From: Aspergillus flavus
Taxonomy: Eukaryota > Ascomycota > Eurotiomycetes > Eurotiales > Aspergillaceae
Direction of reading: 5' to 3'
NCBI RefSeq assembly: GCF_009017415.1
Contig: NC_092405.1
Coordinates: forward strand, 2,976,001 to 3,040,000
DNA length: 64,000 nt
In this document: one piece after another, positions 31,253 through 43,109 of the stretch
How the letters are laid out: every line of letters starts with the position of its first letter
Numbering within the stretch: position 1 is the stretch's first letter
Program-made: the position numbers and the translations under genes
The notes under the pieces: generated by a model
The model's database searches: none
What the model was told of the DNA's origin: nothing
Seen by the model: the letters and a program-made list of their open reading frames with translations, nothing else

Positions 31253-33350
31253 ATGGAACTAGGGCTTTTCTGGTTGGTGGGTTTCCTTGTCCACATTCTG
31301 TCAGTCAGTGCCAAGACCCTCAATTATGAATGGAACATCACTTGGGTATTGGCCAATCCAGACGGCTTGCAAGAACGTCCCGTGATTGGTATTAATGGTC
31401 AATGGCCCCTTCCAGTACTCAATCTCACCCTTGGTGATCGAGTGATTGCAAAGGTGTACAACGCTTTGGGCAATGAATCAACCAGCATACATTGGCATGG
31501 CTTTTTTCAAAATGGAACGACCCATATGGATGGTGCTCCGAGTGTAACGCAATGCGATATTGCCCCTGGGTCCACATTCGTTTACAACTTCACTGTGAGT
31601 CACTTCTATTGTACGAGCTGCTGCGAGCCCTCAGTTTGACCGGCGGAGCAGGTAAATCAAACGGGCACCTACTGGTACCACTCACATGCTCGAGGCCAGT
31701 ACCCAGATGGCTTACGGCAGGCTCTAGTGATTAGGGGTCCTGATGAGCCTTATTCTGGCCAGTATGATGAGGAGCGTGTGATAACTCTATCAGAGTGGTA
31801 TCATGACCCGATGCCAACGCTGCTGAAGCAGTTTATCAGCGTTACAAATCCTACTGGGGCAGAACCTGTCCCAAAGTCGGCCCTCATGAATGATACTCAG
31901 AATTTGACTATAGCTGTTGAACCAGGGAAGACTTACCTATTTCGCTTAGTCAATGTGGCCGCCTTTGCAAGCCAGTATTTTTGGATCGAGGACCATACCA
32001 TGAAAATTGTGGAAGTCGATGGCGTATGGACAGAGCCAGCAGAAGCCAGTATGATCTACATTACAGCGGCGCAACGCTACAGTTTTCTGGTGACAATGAA
32101 AAACGACACAAACAAGAACTATGCCATTGTGGGAAGTATGGACACGGTAGGGTATACTTCATCGATTCATTACTTCAAGTTCTTATCATTTAGTAGGACC
32201 TCTTCGATACACTCCCTCCGACTCTGAACTACAACGTTACGGGATGGTTAGTTTACGATAACAAGGCTGAGAGGCCTGCCCCGACTGACATCTCATCATT
32301 CGATCCATACGATGACTTCAAACTTGTCCCTGTGGATGGCGAGAGGCTATTGGGTGACCCTGACTATACAGTCACTCTCGATCTTACCATGGATAACCTG
32401 GGGGACGGTGCTAATTAGTAAGGATACTATCACTCTATAAAAATAATCACTTTTTATTTTCTAACTAGATACAGTGCCTTCTTCAATGGTATAACATATG
32501 TTATGCCTAAAGTGCCAACGCTTTATACGGCTTTATCCACCGGGTCAGCTGCCACAAACTCCACTGTATATGGCTACAATACCAACGCCTTCATCCTGGA
32601 TAAAGGCGATGTCATCGACCTTGTCCTGAACAACGACGACACGGGAAAGCATCCTTTCCATCTTCATGGTCATAATTTTCAAGTCGTCGCTCGCAGCGAT
32701 GAAGACGCAGGTCACTACGATGCCAACAACCATTCTGCTTTCCCGTCAGTCCCGATGCGAAGGGATACTATTTACGTGAAACCGACAGGATACTTTGTCA
32801 TCCGGTTTCGAGCGGATAATCCAGGTGACTCTCGATTTTTATTTAGGTTCGCGCACTGGTAGCTAATCGGTGAAAGGTGTATGGATCTTCCACTGCCACA
32901 TCGAATGGCACATGGACGCCGGTCTTGCGGTCGTCCTGATTGAAGCGCCATTAGATCTGCAACAGACACTTGCAATTCCAGAGGATCATTGGCAGGCATG
33001 CGACGCAAGTGATACCTTGAAAAGGGGCAATGCGGCAGGAAACACAAAAGATTTCTACGATCTGACTGGGGCGAATACTTCGGTTTCTCCACTGCCCGCT
33101 GGGTTTACTGCCCGAGGCATTGTGGCCTTGGTGTTCAGCTGCATTGCCGCAATCCTAGGATTAATTAGCATTGTCTGGTATGTGGATTTGCTATATCATG
33201 TTTTCCCCAACCTTTGTATCAACGTGCTTTCACCTGTCATCTTTCATGGAGTAGCTGTTGTGTACTGACAGGTATACTAGGTATGGCATGGCACCGATCA
33301 CCGTGAAACAATCGTCAACCGATGAGAGGAGGGAAGTAGACAGTAATTAG
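31253..33350 (+). CDS. fetC: Ferroxidase FetC, Fet3-type multicopper oxidase
   Basis: Plasma-membrane ferroxidase that oxidises Fe2+ to Fe3+ for FtrA. Exons are 31253-31594, 31652-32146, 32197-32417, 32475-32824, 32877-33177 and 33272-33350, giving 595 residues; all phases agree. The start at 31253 gives a clear signal peptide ([18 protein letters not shown]). All four copper motifs are intact: IHWHGFF (~79-85), [19 protein letters not shown] and [13 protein letters not shown]. Many N-glycosylation sequons are present. A C-terminal membrane helix ([23 protein letters not shown]) is followed by a short cytosolic tail across the last intron, as in yeast Fet3. Pairing with ftrA in a divergent arrangement fits co-regulated complex assembly. 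Confidence 0.96.
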
Positions 33351-33934
33351 ACAGTTCAAACAGCAGCAATCCACTCAATTTTTACGTCCGTCTTTAAGGG
33401 CAGCGTCTTAAAAGCCACCCATCTAATAACGTGTCAGCAACAAGCACAGCGGTAATAGCTGACCGGGTTCACAGAAGAGAATCATAGAGATAAATAGAAC
33501 AAGAGGATATAACCCCCGGTAAAATTACAGAGGCGTAAAGTAGGTACATCCAATTACACGAATGCGGGGAAAGCAACGATATAGAACTAGTAACTCCATC
33601 TTCAATCACCCCCACGCCGACTTTCGTGTACCAATAGCCAACCCCGCTTCACCTCGATTCTCTCCATCATCAGTGGCTGAAAATGCCGATACTCCTTCAG
33701 ATTGCTATCTTATCGTGAGAGTACATATCGTCACTATCAGGATAAATGGCATGGAAACCCCCACTCCCTTGCTTCGGAACGAACCCCATCGACTCTGGAA
33801 TGTAACGATCTGCGTGAGGAGGTACCGAGGCCGATACGTAAGAAGGTAAACAAAAGGGGACCGAATTCCCACTGACTCAGAGATCCGTTCCCTCTGAAGT
33901 TGCACCCCAGTGGCACAATACCAAGCTACACAAT
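33351..33934. other. Intergenic region between fetC and hydrolase gene
   Basis: 584 bp holding the fetC 3' flank and the hydrolase promoter. No gene or notable repeat. Confidence 0.45.
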
Positions 33935-35018
33935 ATGTCGATCTCGACGCTTCAGCCTCCCTACCCTCTCCATCCTTCCGTTAAGGACCTCTTGGATCCC
34001 GAATACATTTCCTTCTATAACGAGTATGTCATCAACCAGCAGCAAGTCCATCTTCAACCCGTCGAAGCCTCCCGAACAAGCGGGGTTCTGATCCCTGGCG
34101 GGGGTCCGCTCCTCGAGGTAGGAAAGACAGAGGATATCACGATCAAGCGACGCGCGACAGAAGGTCCAGAGATCCTGTTGCGTGCATTCACCCCAGCTGG
34201 GGAGACACCAGACGGAGGGTGGCCGGTGATGCTGTATTTCCACGGGGGTGGATGGGTCCTGGGGAATATAAACACGGAGAATCCGGTTTGCACAAATTTG
34301 TGCGTGAGAGGGAACTGCGTCGTAGTCACAGTTGATTACAGGTATACAAACACCGAACTTGCCTAACACATCTCGCGCTACCTAGATTACTCATGCTAAC
34401 AATGCAAGTAGGCTTGCCCCAGAGAATCCCTTTCCCGCAGCCGTCCATGACTGTTGGGAATCTCTTCTCTGGCTGATTTCTGACGGACCCTCACGACTCT
34501 CTATTAATACATCTAAAATGGCGACCGGTGGCTCCTCAGCGGGCGGAAATCTAGCCTCAATCATCACCCACAAAGCCTTAACACTTTCACCACCCGTCCA
34601 CTTCCTTGCCCAGCTCCTCTCTGTCCCAGTGACAGATAATACAGCAACGGTCCAGAACAATGAATCCTACAGGCTTTACGAGCACGCACCGGCCCTTCCA
34701 GCTGCCAAAATGATCTGGTACCGCGATCACTATCTGCCCAACCATGGGGATCGCACTAATCCCGAAGCAAGCCCGTTGTTCTACGAGGGCGATTGGTCGA
34801 AGCTGCCCCGGGCATTGGTCATGGTTGGCGAATTGGATGTGCTCCGAGTGGAGGGAGAGCAGTATGCGGAGAGACTGAAGAAAGCTGGGGTCGAGGTGGA
34901 TTTACAGGTGATGAAGGGCATGCCGCATCCATTCTTGGCGATGGATAAGGTGCTGAAAGAAGGGAAGAGGTCGATTACGTTGATGTGTGACCTGCTGAAA
35001 GAGGTTTTCTGGTCTTAG
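33935..35018 (+). CDS. Alpha/beta hydrolase, HSL-like esterase/lipase family
   Basis: Putative esterase of 337 residues from exons 33935-34341 and 34412-35018. The oxyanion-hole motif HGGGW is at residues 103-107. The nucleophile elbow is GGSSAGG (~175-181, Ser178), fitting the GxSxG rule. The acid is probably the Asp in VGELDVLRVEG, and the catalytic His is in KGMPHPFLAM. DYRLAPENPFPAAVHD, formed across the intron, is typical of the hormone-sensitive-lipase group. There is no signal peptide, so it is probably cytosolic. In Aspergillus, some siderophore esterases are also alpha/beta hydrolases, but they belong to other subfamilies; its position next to fetC is not evidence of an iron role. 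Confidence 0.85.
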
Positions 35019-38000
35019 TTACATATATTAGAGTAACTGTACACATGGTCACTGTATTCGCAATTTATGGAACTAGTATCAACAAGATACTTACTCTGCA
35101 ATTCTAGGAGAAGGAAGTACATTACTTTGATGTTATTGGAGCTATTGTCATTTCAGCATATCAAGGCCCCGTCAAGCTCACTCACCAGAAGAAGGAGAAC
35201 AAAAGATTTAAAATGAAACGAGAAACGCCAGTTATTACTCCCAAATAAAGAAGAACGGATCTTCAACATTCTTGACATCATCCTCTTTCGAGTACTACTC
35301 CTACTCTCATACGCTGTAGGTCAGCTCCTATTAATAATATAGACACTAATCCGATGAGCAGAGCTCGTGACATCGAGCCCTAAGCTCCACGCGTAATATT
35401 AAAAGACTATGTATTAGCTTGATTGCCCAGCATTGGCAGACGATCCCAATCTAGCTTTCGACGTTGCAAAGGAGCTCGAATGTCTCATTGGCTTCAGGTC
35501 CATCTATATTTTTAGAAAGCCTCCTAGTTCGAATGAAATACCGGCTGACGCCCCCGCGACTTCATGAGATTTTCTGTTCCCCTGTTCGGATCCTGACTGT
35601 TTAGTTGACCCCCAGAGCGTTCAGACTGCGTCTTCCGAATTCTCTATATAATTGACGTAGGTTGGGGTTTGGTTTTTATACTTCAGAAGTAACAGGGTAA
35701 ACAGGGGCATATTGCTAGAATCTTCCCTTGATCAGGCTATTCTATCTCACAAAAGGGAAAATAGAAGAGAGAGAGAGAGAGAAGAAAATGAAGGGGAGGG
35801 AGGTTTGGAGAATCAAACTGACCCATGGTATCTGCTAACTATACGATCTGATGCATCAGGGTTCGGTTAATCCAAGAAGAATCTCGATTTATAAGATAAA
35901 TATTGAATAGAGTAATCAAAGAAATAGAGTAATGAAGGACGAGAGCCCTTGCAGGTATATTGTAGTGAAACAATGAAAATCAGAACACGCGAGGCAATCA
36001 AAGTGCAAAGGCTGAGCGAACTGCTTTTTATCAAATCGACTACGCTTTCCCTGCAAGATAAGGCTCCGCTGGATACCCTACCCTAGGTTCCATGCTATAA
36101 TGCCCGAATAAAGAATTAGGGAGGAAATGGGTAACCTATGATAAATGCGGCCCTTGGGAGGCCTCATCAAAATGCGAATGGTAACTCATGAATAAAATTT
36201 CATGTAATGCATATTCTCAAAAATATATCTTTCGATCGTTGATTACAGAAGGTAAGTTAGACAAAATATTTTTACGATTTATATGACATTTCAAAAGGTT
36301 ACATCTTACCAAGTACAGTCTAATTAATCCGTTTTACTGAACGAATCCTATTATATCATGGATCAGGTTGTGATCCACCGAGTCGGGTTAGATTACCATT
36401 GCCCAAATTGGCAAGGTGCTATGAAAGCATTGTTGCATTAAGAAGAACGATGAGGCTCTTCGACCGAGAACAATGGATTATGGAACCCATAGCCAGATAA
36501 GACTAATTTCTACGTATTAGCTTTTGGAGTGGAAAAGTATCCAACAAGTGTCTACTTTGTGGGCTCATTATTTTGTTTTTCAAATACGAACGGTGGGCTC
36601 ATTCATCCCCTCCCCAATCTCCTCTACTTGCTAGTGAGCCCACATATTCGTTCCCAATGGACCCCTGTACCAATGGAGTGGAAATTACGGTCATTCGAGT
36701 CGGACTAAGGAAGTCAATGAGCGCCTCTTTTTGCTCCTAGTTGATAGCGTGAGGCAAAGAAACCGGATAGCGGATGTAACCTTTCCCACCTTCAAAATAA
36801 CCTGTTATCAGTATTCCTAGCTACGTTGATTTATTTTTTTTCTTTATGTAAATCCCGCTGTGGCTGTCTTTGTGACACTGTGGCAGCCATATTTAGTTAT
36901 TGTCAAGCTGTGTCAGGTACATTCGGCAGATAAACAGTGTAGATTCTGTCGATCTCGATGATCCGGTCGTTGGTTCCGGACAAGGACCGCAATCAATGAC
37001 CCCTCAGGAAGTTAGCCCCGACATTAAGTTTTTCTTCTCCCCCCACGGCACCAATAGGGGATTTATCTGGATTGGCATGCTTGATGTCCACCTGACATCA
37101 GCCCAGGGCAAGAATCTGATCACGTTGATTGGTGTGCCTGAGGAGTGGGAAGAGTCCCTTGATGGTGAGCTAGTCCCGATCAGGTGAGGGCCAACTACTG
37201 GACGCTAGACTAGTTTCAGTATGACCCACGGAACCCGGCCTCAGGCTCTATACCTACTAGAGTAGTTAGTCTAGGTACCTAGCTTCGCCTACTGCAGTGT
37301 AGTCACCGTCCTAGTCGAATTAGTACCGGGCCGAACTTCCCTGCCACTCCAGCTCAACGTCTGTCTTGCCACTAGCATTATACGAACTACTATTACTACT
37401 CGAATACACCCAACTACGTGGCCACAGGGTGCATGTGTCGCTGATCTCTTTCAATTCATATCATGTTACCATTAGTACAAATGCTCCTTATTTCCGCAGC
37501 TCTAGATCCTTTCAAGGAAAGATATCATTTCCACTTCGTTGTATGCCTGGTTTGGCCCCTCGACTGCCTAAAGTAGACCCAATGACTGACCGGCCCTAGA
37601 AGATTTAGTCCCTGTTAATGCGGCTCTCCGGCGGAACTATGACCATCCTCCCAAATCACCGTGGGTTCACTATTCAACCGCAATTTCCGGTGTGCATCTT
37701 ACTCCTCTCTCTGGAGCCACTCAGGGCTTCCCATGGTTCGAAGACGTTAGCGCTCTAATATCGAGCTCCTCACTAGCACATTCTTTTACTGGAATGGGAA
37801 ATGCTGCCATCCACCTATCGAATCCGCTAAGGCCTGGAGACATGTACAGTTCTGATTTGCCGAGTACTCATCCTTGGACTCTCCGTTCTAGCACCACCAT
37901 GCAAATGGTGGCTAGACGTTGGGAGATTGGCTGCTTGCCGGCTCCCCTGAATATTCACGTATATAGTCTTCTTCCCTCATCCATGAATCCTCTACAAACA

Positions 38001-38128
38001 GTTCTGTGGCTTTGCTCGCGGTAACCCTCCCAGCAGACGTTTGTCTGCGTCCCTTCGTTGTTCTATTACACGCTCGTTTGACAGCCTCCATTGGCTATTA
38101 GTCTGACCGGTAGTCACTCCTTTGAGAA
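35019..38128. other. Long AT-rich gene-poor region
   Basis: 3.1 kb without a convincing gene. The AT-rich part (about 35650-36900) contains a GA run at 35765-35784 and three copies of GTGGGCTCA, two direct and one inverted, at 36559-36643. A 95-codon open frame at 36900-37187 and others at 37366-38024 have no recognisable features. The last ~1 kb, rich in CTAG and TC, is upstream of the chitinase gene. It could hold a decayed element, but no transposase remnant was recognised. Confidence 0.5.
36559..36643. repeat. GTGGGCTCA direct and inverted repeats
   Basis: GTGGGCTCA occurs at 36559-36567 and 36593-36601, and its reverse complement TGAGCCCAC at 36635-36643. The second and third copies could form a hairpin with a 33-nt loop. 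Both direct copies continue as GTGGGCTCATT. The role is unknown. Confidence 0.5.
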
Positions 38129-41100
38129 ATGGTCTTTAGCAAGAGTGTCGCCGTTGCGGCGGCAGTCTCAGCCGTCTTTCCTTTGGTGCATGCTTTCAAC
38201 GCCCAGTCGAAGTCCAATGTTGCAGTCTACTATGTATTAAAACCGAACCAGACAATTTCTGCTGCTTAACATTTACTGACTGTTTATAGGGTCAAGGGTA
38301 TAACCAGCCCCGCCTCAGCCATTTCTGTCAAGAGACCGCACTAGATATCATCAACATTGGATTTGTCAATGGATTTCCTGATCAGAGCCCTGCCAATTGG
38401 CCTGGCAGTAACTTTGGCAACCAATGTGATGGACTGACCTATGACGTTGGTGGAGTCAAGACCGACTTGCTCTCGGGCTGCCATCAGATCATGGAAGATA
38501 TTCCCATCTGCCAGGCAGCCGGCAAAAAGGTTCTATTGTCTATAGGGGGTTCTACCCCCGACAATCAGGAACTCCTCTCGACAGAAAGTGCTATCGGATT
38601 TGCCGAATTTCTCTGGGCATCCTTCGGCCCCGTGGATGATACTTGGGTGGCATGGGGCGGTCCCCGTCCGTTCGGCAACGTATCCGTCGACGGATTTGAC
38701 TTCGACATAGAGCACAACGGTGGTTTTGGTATGTTCTAACCCTTGTGCCTCTAAGGCCCTTTCGAAACAGTTCCAGGGGCTAACTGATCCTAGGGTACGG
38801 AGCTATGGTCACCCGCTTTCGTGAGCTTTTTGCCGAAATACCTGATCAAAAGTTTTACCTATCCGGGTCCCCTCAATGCCATATACCCGATAAGCAACTG
38901 AGCCTCGCAATCGCAACATCCGCATTTGACTTTGTCTGGGTGCAGTTTTACAATAATGATGATTGCTCCGCTCGTAACTTCGTTGCTGGGGAGGGTTTCA
39001 ACTTTGACGCTTGGGTCGACATTATCAAATTCGGCGGTAACCCAGCTGCAAAGCTCTTCGTCGGCCTGCCTGGCAGTGAAGCTGCGGCGCTTGACGGGTA
39101 CTACTTGACTCCTGATGAGGTCAAGCCTTTGGTCAAAAAATACATGAAGCTGTATCCTGATACATTCGGAGGTATCATGGTTTGGGAGGCGACCCAGTCT
39201 GACCGAAACCAGATCAACGGGACTAGCTACGCAGGCAACATAAAGAGAATCCTGACTGAATTGGATCCTACGCCTCCCGCTCCGACAACCTCACCGTCCA
39301 GCTCCACCATCGCATCAAGCACTCCCATTTTGTCGAGTACTCCAGTCATTCCTGGAACACCAACGCCGTCAAGCACCCCTGCTCAGTCCAGCTCGCTAGC
39401 CTCTTCTTCAACCCCGTTGACATCTAGCACACCTGGCCATTCAAGCTCTCTTATCGCATCAAGCACTCCCATTAAGTCCAGCACTCCTGTCCAGTCGAGA
39501 ACCCTTATTGGATCCAGTAGCCCTGCTCGGTCCAGCACGCCTGTCCAGTCTAGTACTCCAGTTCATTCAAGCACTCCTATTGTGCCAAGCAGTGCTGTCC
39601 AGTCCAGTACCCCAGATCACTCGAGCACCCCTATTGTGTCCAGCAGCCCTGTCCGGTCTAGCACTCCCGTTCACTCTAGTGTATCAACTCACTCAAGTAT
39701 TCCTATTATATCAAGAAGTACTGTTCAGTCCAGTGCTCTGGCTCACTCAAGCACCGCTACCGCAACGAGCACACCTGCTCAGTCTAGCCCGCTAGTTCAT
39801 TCAAGCACCCCTATTCAGTCAAGACCCCCACCATCATCAAGCGCAACTGCTCAATCAAGTACCCCAGCCAGATCGGCAACCACCTCAATGCCCAGTGTTC
39901 CTGGTCGGTCGTCTACCCCGGCTACATCTAGGACACAATCAGCATCTGTCACTGTCGGTCACTCGAGCTCTCTTATCAGCTCTATGTCTTCGCTCACATC
40001 CGGGATGCTGACAAGATCGAGCTCAGCAGTTGCCTCAGGGACACCATCTGCCTCGGCCATTCTGACAGAGACAATTTCGCCAATACCTTCCGGATCTTCT
40101 GGGAACACCATCTCTTCTGGGGAGCTTACATCGCCGGGCACTTTAACTCCTTCCACCCCGCCAGCCACTTCTGGGGCACCAAATCTGTCAAGCTCAGCAA
40201 CAGCATCCGAAAACCACTCGTCTACTAAGCCGCGTGTGTCGACAACATCCAACCCAACTGGTACCCCGGCATCCTCCACTGTGCCTGCACCATCTACTGC
40301 TTCTACTTCAGACTCGTCGAGCACCTCCACTACCAATCCAAACCAAACAGGTCAATCCAGCCCTATCCTGTCGCACACTTCTCATAGTGCTACTGCCTCC
40401 TCGTCGGCCCAAGCAGCTAACCCGACCACATCAACGGGCGCGGAGCCGGACAGCGGAGACGGAACAGTTACTAGTACGGTTACTTCCGGAATAGCGACCC
40501 CTTCCGTCATACCTACCGGTACTCCCTCGGAGCCTCTCACTGTCACAACTGTTATCGTCACCTCCTACATTGATATCTGTCCCACGGGGTTCACAACGAT
40601 CACCACGACTTATACCACGACGTACTGCCCTGGAACAGTATCCGCAACCGCTACAGCCACGAACATCCCCTCTGGACCGGGGTCACAGACCGCTATCCCT
40701 ACTCCCCCTGAGGGATGGACCTCAACTGTGACTGTCTGTACGCACTGTGCTCCAACGCCAACCACGGTGACTCTTACTCTACCAGTGACCACAACTACTG
40801 AACCTGTCAGTGTGCCAGCCCAGCAGACCACTAATGTTCCACCTGCTGAGGACTGGACCACAACAGTCACTGTCTGTACGGAGTGCGCATCGACGCCAAC
40901 TACTTTGACACTTACTGTGCCTGCCACGGGAGCTGGCTCTAACCCCGTCAACCCTATCAGCACCATCGCTGTTGGGCAAATTAGCAGCTCATCCGGACGC
41001 GAGAGCTCCGTTATCCCCGTAGTTACAAATACTGTCACCAGCCACAGCCAGAGCCTTTCGAAGACTTCTGTGATTGCTGGAACAGGCAGTGTACATCCGT

Positions 41101-41279
41101 CGTCCTCAACCTTGGCTGTCAGACCCTCGACCAGTGGATCACGAGTCCCCGTGGCTCCTAGCGAGACGCAGGATAATGTGTCGCCCATATTCACGGGTGT
41201 TGCATCACAGCCTGTTAGACTCGGCCACGGAGCTGCTACTCTCCTCGCTCTTGTTTTGGCTGTAATCCTTTTGATGTGA
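38129..41279 (+). CDS. chiA1: Class III GH18 endochitinase with Ser/Thr-rich GPI-anchor tail (ChiA1 type)
   Basis: Cell-surface chitinase of the plant-type class, 1009 residues. Exons are 38129-38233, 38290-38728 and 38794-41279. The signal peptide is MVFSKSVAVAAAVSAVFPLVHA. The barrel shows VAVYYGQG, DIINIGFVNGFP, KKVLLSIGGSTPD, the catalytic VSVDGFDFDIEH (DxxDxDxE at ~169-176, acid Glu176), WVQFYNNDDC and GGIMVWEATQSD. From ~residue 350 the rest is a very long Ser/Thr/Pro mucin-like stalk with degenerate SSTP-type repeats. Near the C-terminus are two copies of a module W(T/S)xTVTVCTxCAxTPTT. The end is a hydrophobic GPI signal (GAATLLALVLAVILLM). It probably remodels wall chitin during growth. 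Confidence 0.93.
39290..39950 (+). repeat. Degenerate SSTP-type repeats in chitinase stalk
   Basis: Coding tandem-like array with period about 18-30 nt, built on Ser-Ser-Thr-Pro plus x-x-x-Ser (core words AGCACTCCC, CAGTCCAGC, CACTCAAGC). Copies are diverged and in frame, so length variation would be tolerated. It encodes an extended O-mannosylated spacer. Confidence 0.7.
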
Positions 41280-42141
41280 AGCCTTCCGGTTTTATGATCA
41301 TGGCTACGCTTAGCCAAATGAATGACGATGTTAGGTCGCGGGGCCAAGGGAGCCATGGTCAACGCGTTCTCCTTGTCTGATGTTCACTTCTAATAACCCC
41401 TCTTATTGAATCTATTTCTTGTCACATTTCCGACTTTCATGTCGTTCATTGAGTTGATCAAATGACCAAGTAATGTTTCTATTATATATGTACCGAGATC
41501 GAAGACGTATTTTGATCATCTGGGCTTTCTACTATGCTCACTCAATAGTCTCTCACTAAGATGAAATCGAATGTCCCCTTTACCGGAATGAATACGTGAA
41601 CCTGGTACAGTCCGTACCAACAAGCTTCCGGCCAAGCCGGGACGATCCGACAGAACCAAAGCTGTATTATAAACAAAGGCGGTGGGAGCGGTGGGGTCAC
41701 CATTGTTTACTAGTACGAGGGCCAAGGGGATAATAGGTTGATCCTTATTGAACAGATGATACCATGCCGTAAGTTCACTGATGGTATGGAAACAGGGTGT
41801 ATGTTTGAGGCTTCCAGCTCACTATACATAGGTAGTGTACGGAGTACAGTACCAACACTATCTAGCTTAGCTTCAGCTATCGCTACCGTACACCCGTAAT
41901 ATCCATTAGTACGTACCATACAATGCTGAACTGTCAGGGTCCAAGCTGAGGATCTGGGACCCAATCTAAAAGACTTAGCCCCGATGGCAGTGCTTAATCC
42001 AATCCCTTTTTGCCCTTAATTACCCCTCCTATGTTTCAGCTATTTCGAGAGCATATATCTACAATCTCCTTTCCTCCCCCTTTCTTACCCCTCCTCTTCT
42101 TTTCCATTATACCACTAAATCTTGCTCCTACAAAAATCACA
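41280..42141. other. Intergenic region
   Basis: 862 bp between the chitinase and WW-protein genes. It contains TACGGAGTAC at 41838-41847 in a GTAC-rich stretch (41830-41895). A CT-rich leader precedes 42142. No gene seen. Confidence 0.45.
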
Positions 42142-43109
42142 ATGGAATTCGTCAGCAAACTTGCCGAAAAGTTCCTCGACAAGGACAAGTCCAGCGGCAG
42201 CCAAGAAGGCTATGGCAACCAAGGCGGCTACGGTGGAGGTGACCAGGGATATGGCGGCGGCTATCCTCAACAACAACAGCATTCAGGCCCTCAAGTGCCC
42301 CCCCCATGGATCGCCCGGTGGGATGGGGAGTCACAGCGCTGGTTCTACGTGAACGAGCAGACCGGCGAGAGGACCTGGAACCACCCAGGCCAGGGCGGTG
42401 GCTACGGACAGCCGCAGCCTTCGTACGGTGGCGGTGCACCTTACGGGGGAGAACAGTCGTATGGCCAGCAGCCCTCGTATGGCTATGGCGAGTCGCGCCA
42501 GGGAGATTTCAATCAGCAGCAGGAGGAGCCTAAGAAGGATCACACTGCGGCGAAAATTGCAGGTGCTGCGGTTTTAGGTGTTGCTGGTGGAGCGTTGGGA
42601 GCGTATGGTCTGCATGAAGCGCGTATGTCTTTTTTTTTTTTTTTTTTTCTCTCCCTTTACCGCCATTTTTCTTTCTGATGTTTGTTTGCTTTGCAACGGG
42701 ACTGACGCCTACCAGATGAAAAGTGGGATGAGAACAAGGAAGAGTGGAAACAGGATGTTCAGGATTTCCCTGAAAATGCTGCGGAGTGGACCGGCGAGAA
42801 GGTATGTCTTTGCTTTTTCTTTTTGCTTTGTTTATGTTTATTTTTGCTCCTATGCGTTCATATTGAATCGGGCATGTTTGAGTATACTAATACATGCATC
42901 AGGTCGGTAAAGCCGAAGCAGGCTGGGATCGTGCCGAGGATCGAGTCGAACAAGGCTGGGATAACGCCGTCGATAAGGTTGAGGACTTCCCCGAAAATGC
43001 TGCAGAGTGGACCGGCGAAAAGGTCGGAGCCGTGGAACGATTCGGGGACGATATGCACGATGCATACGAGCGGGGAGAGGATGAGGGCCGCGGTGACGAC
43101 GATTGGTAA
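42142..43109 (+). CDS. WW-domain protein with Gly/Tyr/Gln-rich region and duplicated C-terminal motif
   Basis: 257-residue protein from exons 42142-42622, 42716-42801 and 42903-43109. After MEFVSKLAEKFLDKD comes a Gly/Tyr/Gln-rich low-complexity segment, then a WW domain (~residues 52-77: PPPWIARWDGESQRWFYVN followed by GERTWNHP), more GGYGQP-type repeats, a hydrophobic Ala/Gly helix (AAKIAGAAVLGVAGGALGAYG) and an acidic C-terminal region. The motif DFPENAAEWTGEKVG occurs twice; the first copy is split by intron 2, the second is not. Intron 1 contains a run of 20 T. The hydrophobic Gly-zipper segment suggests membrane or condensate association. Function unknown. Confidence 0.83.

Noticed and set aside
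31253..33350. Laccase assignment for the multicopper oxidase
   Set aside because: C-terminal membrane helix with cytosolic tail and divergent pairing with ftrA indicate a Fet3-type ferroxidase.
40610..41362. 250-codon minus-strand frame over the chitinase tail
   Set aside because: Reverse complement of the Thr/Ser repeat codons yields a Val-rich shadow frame.
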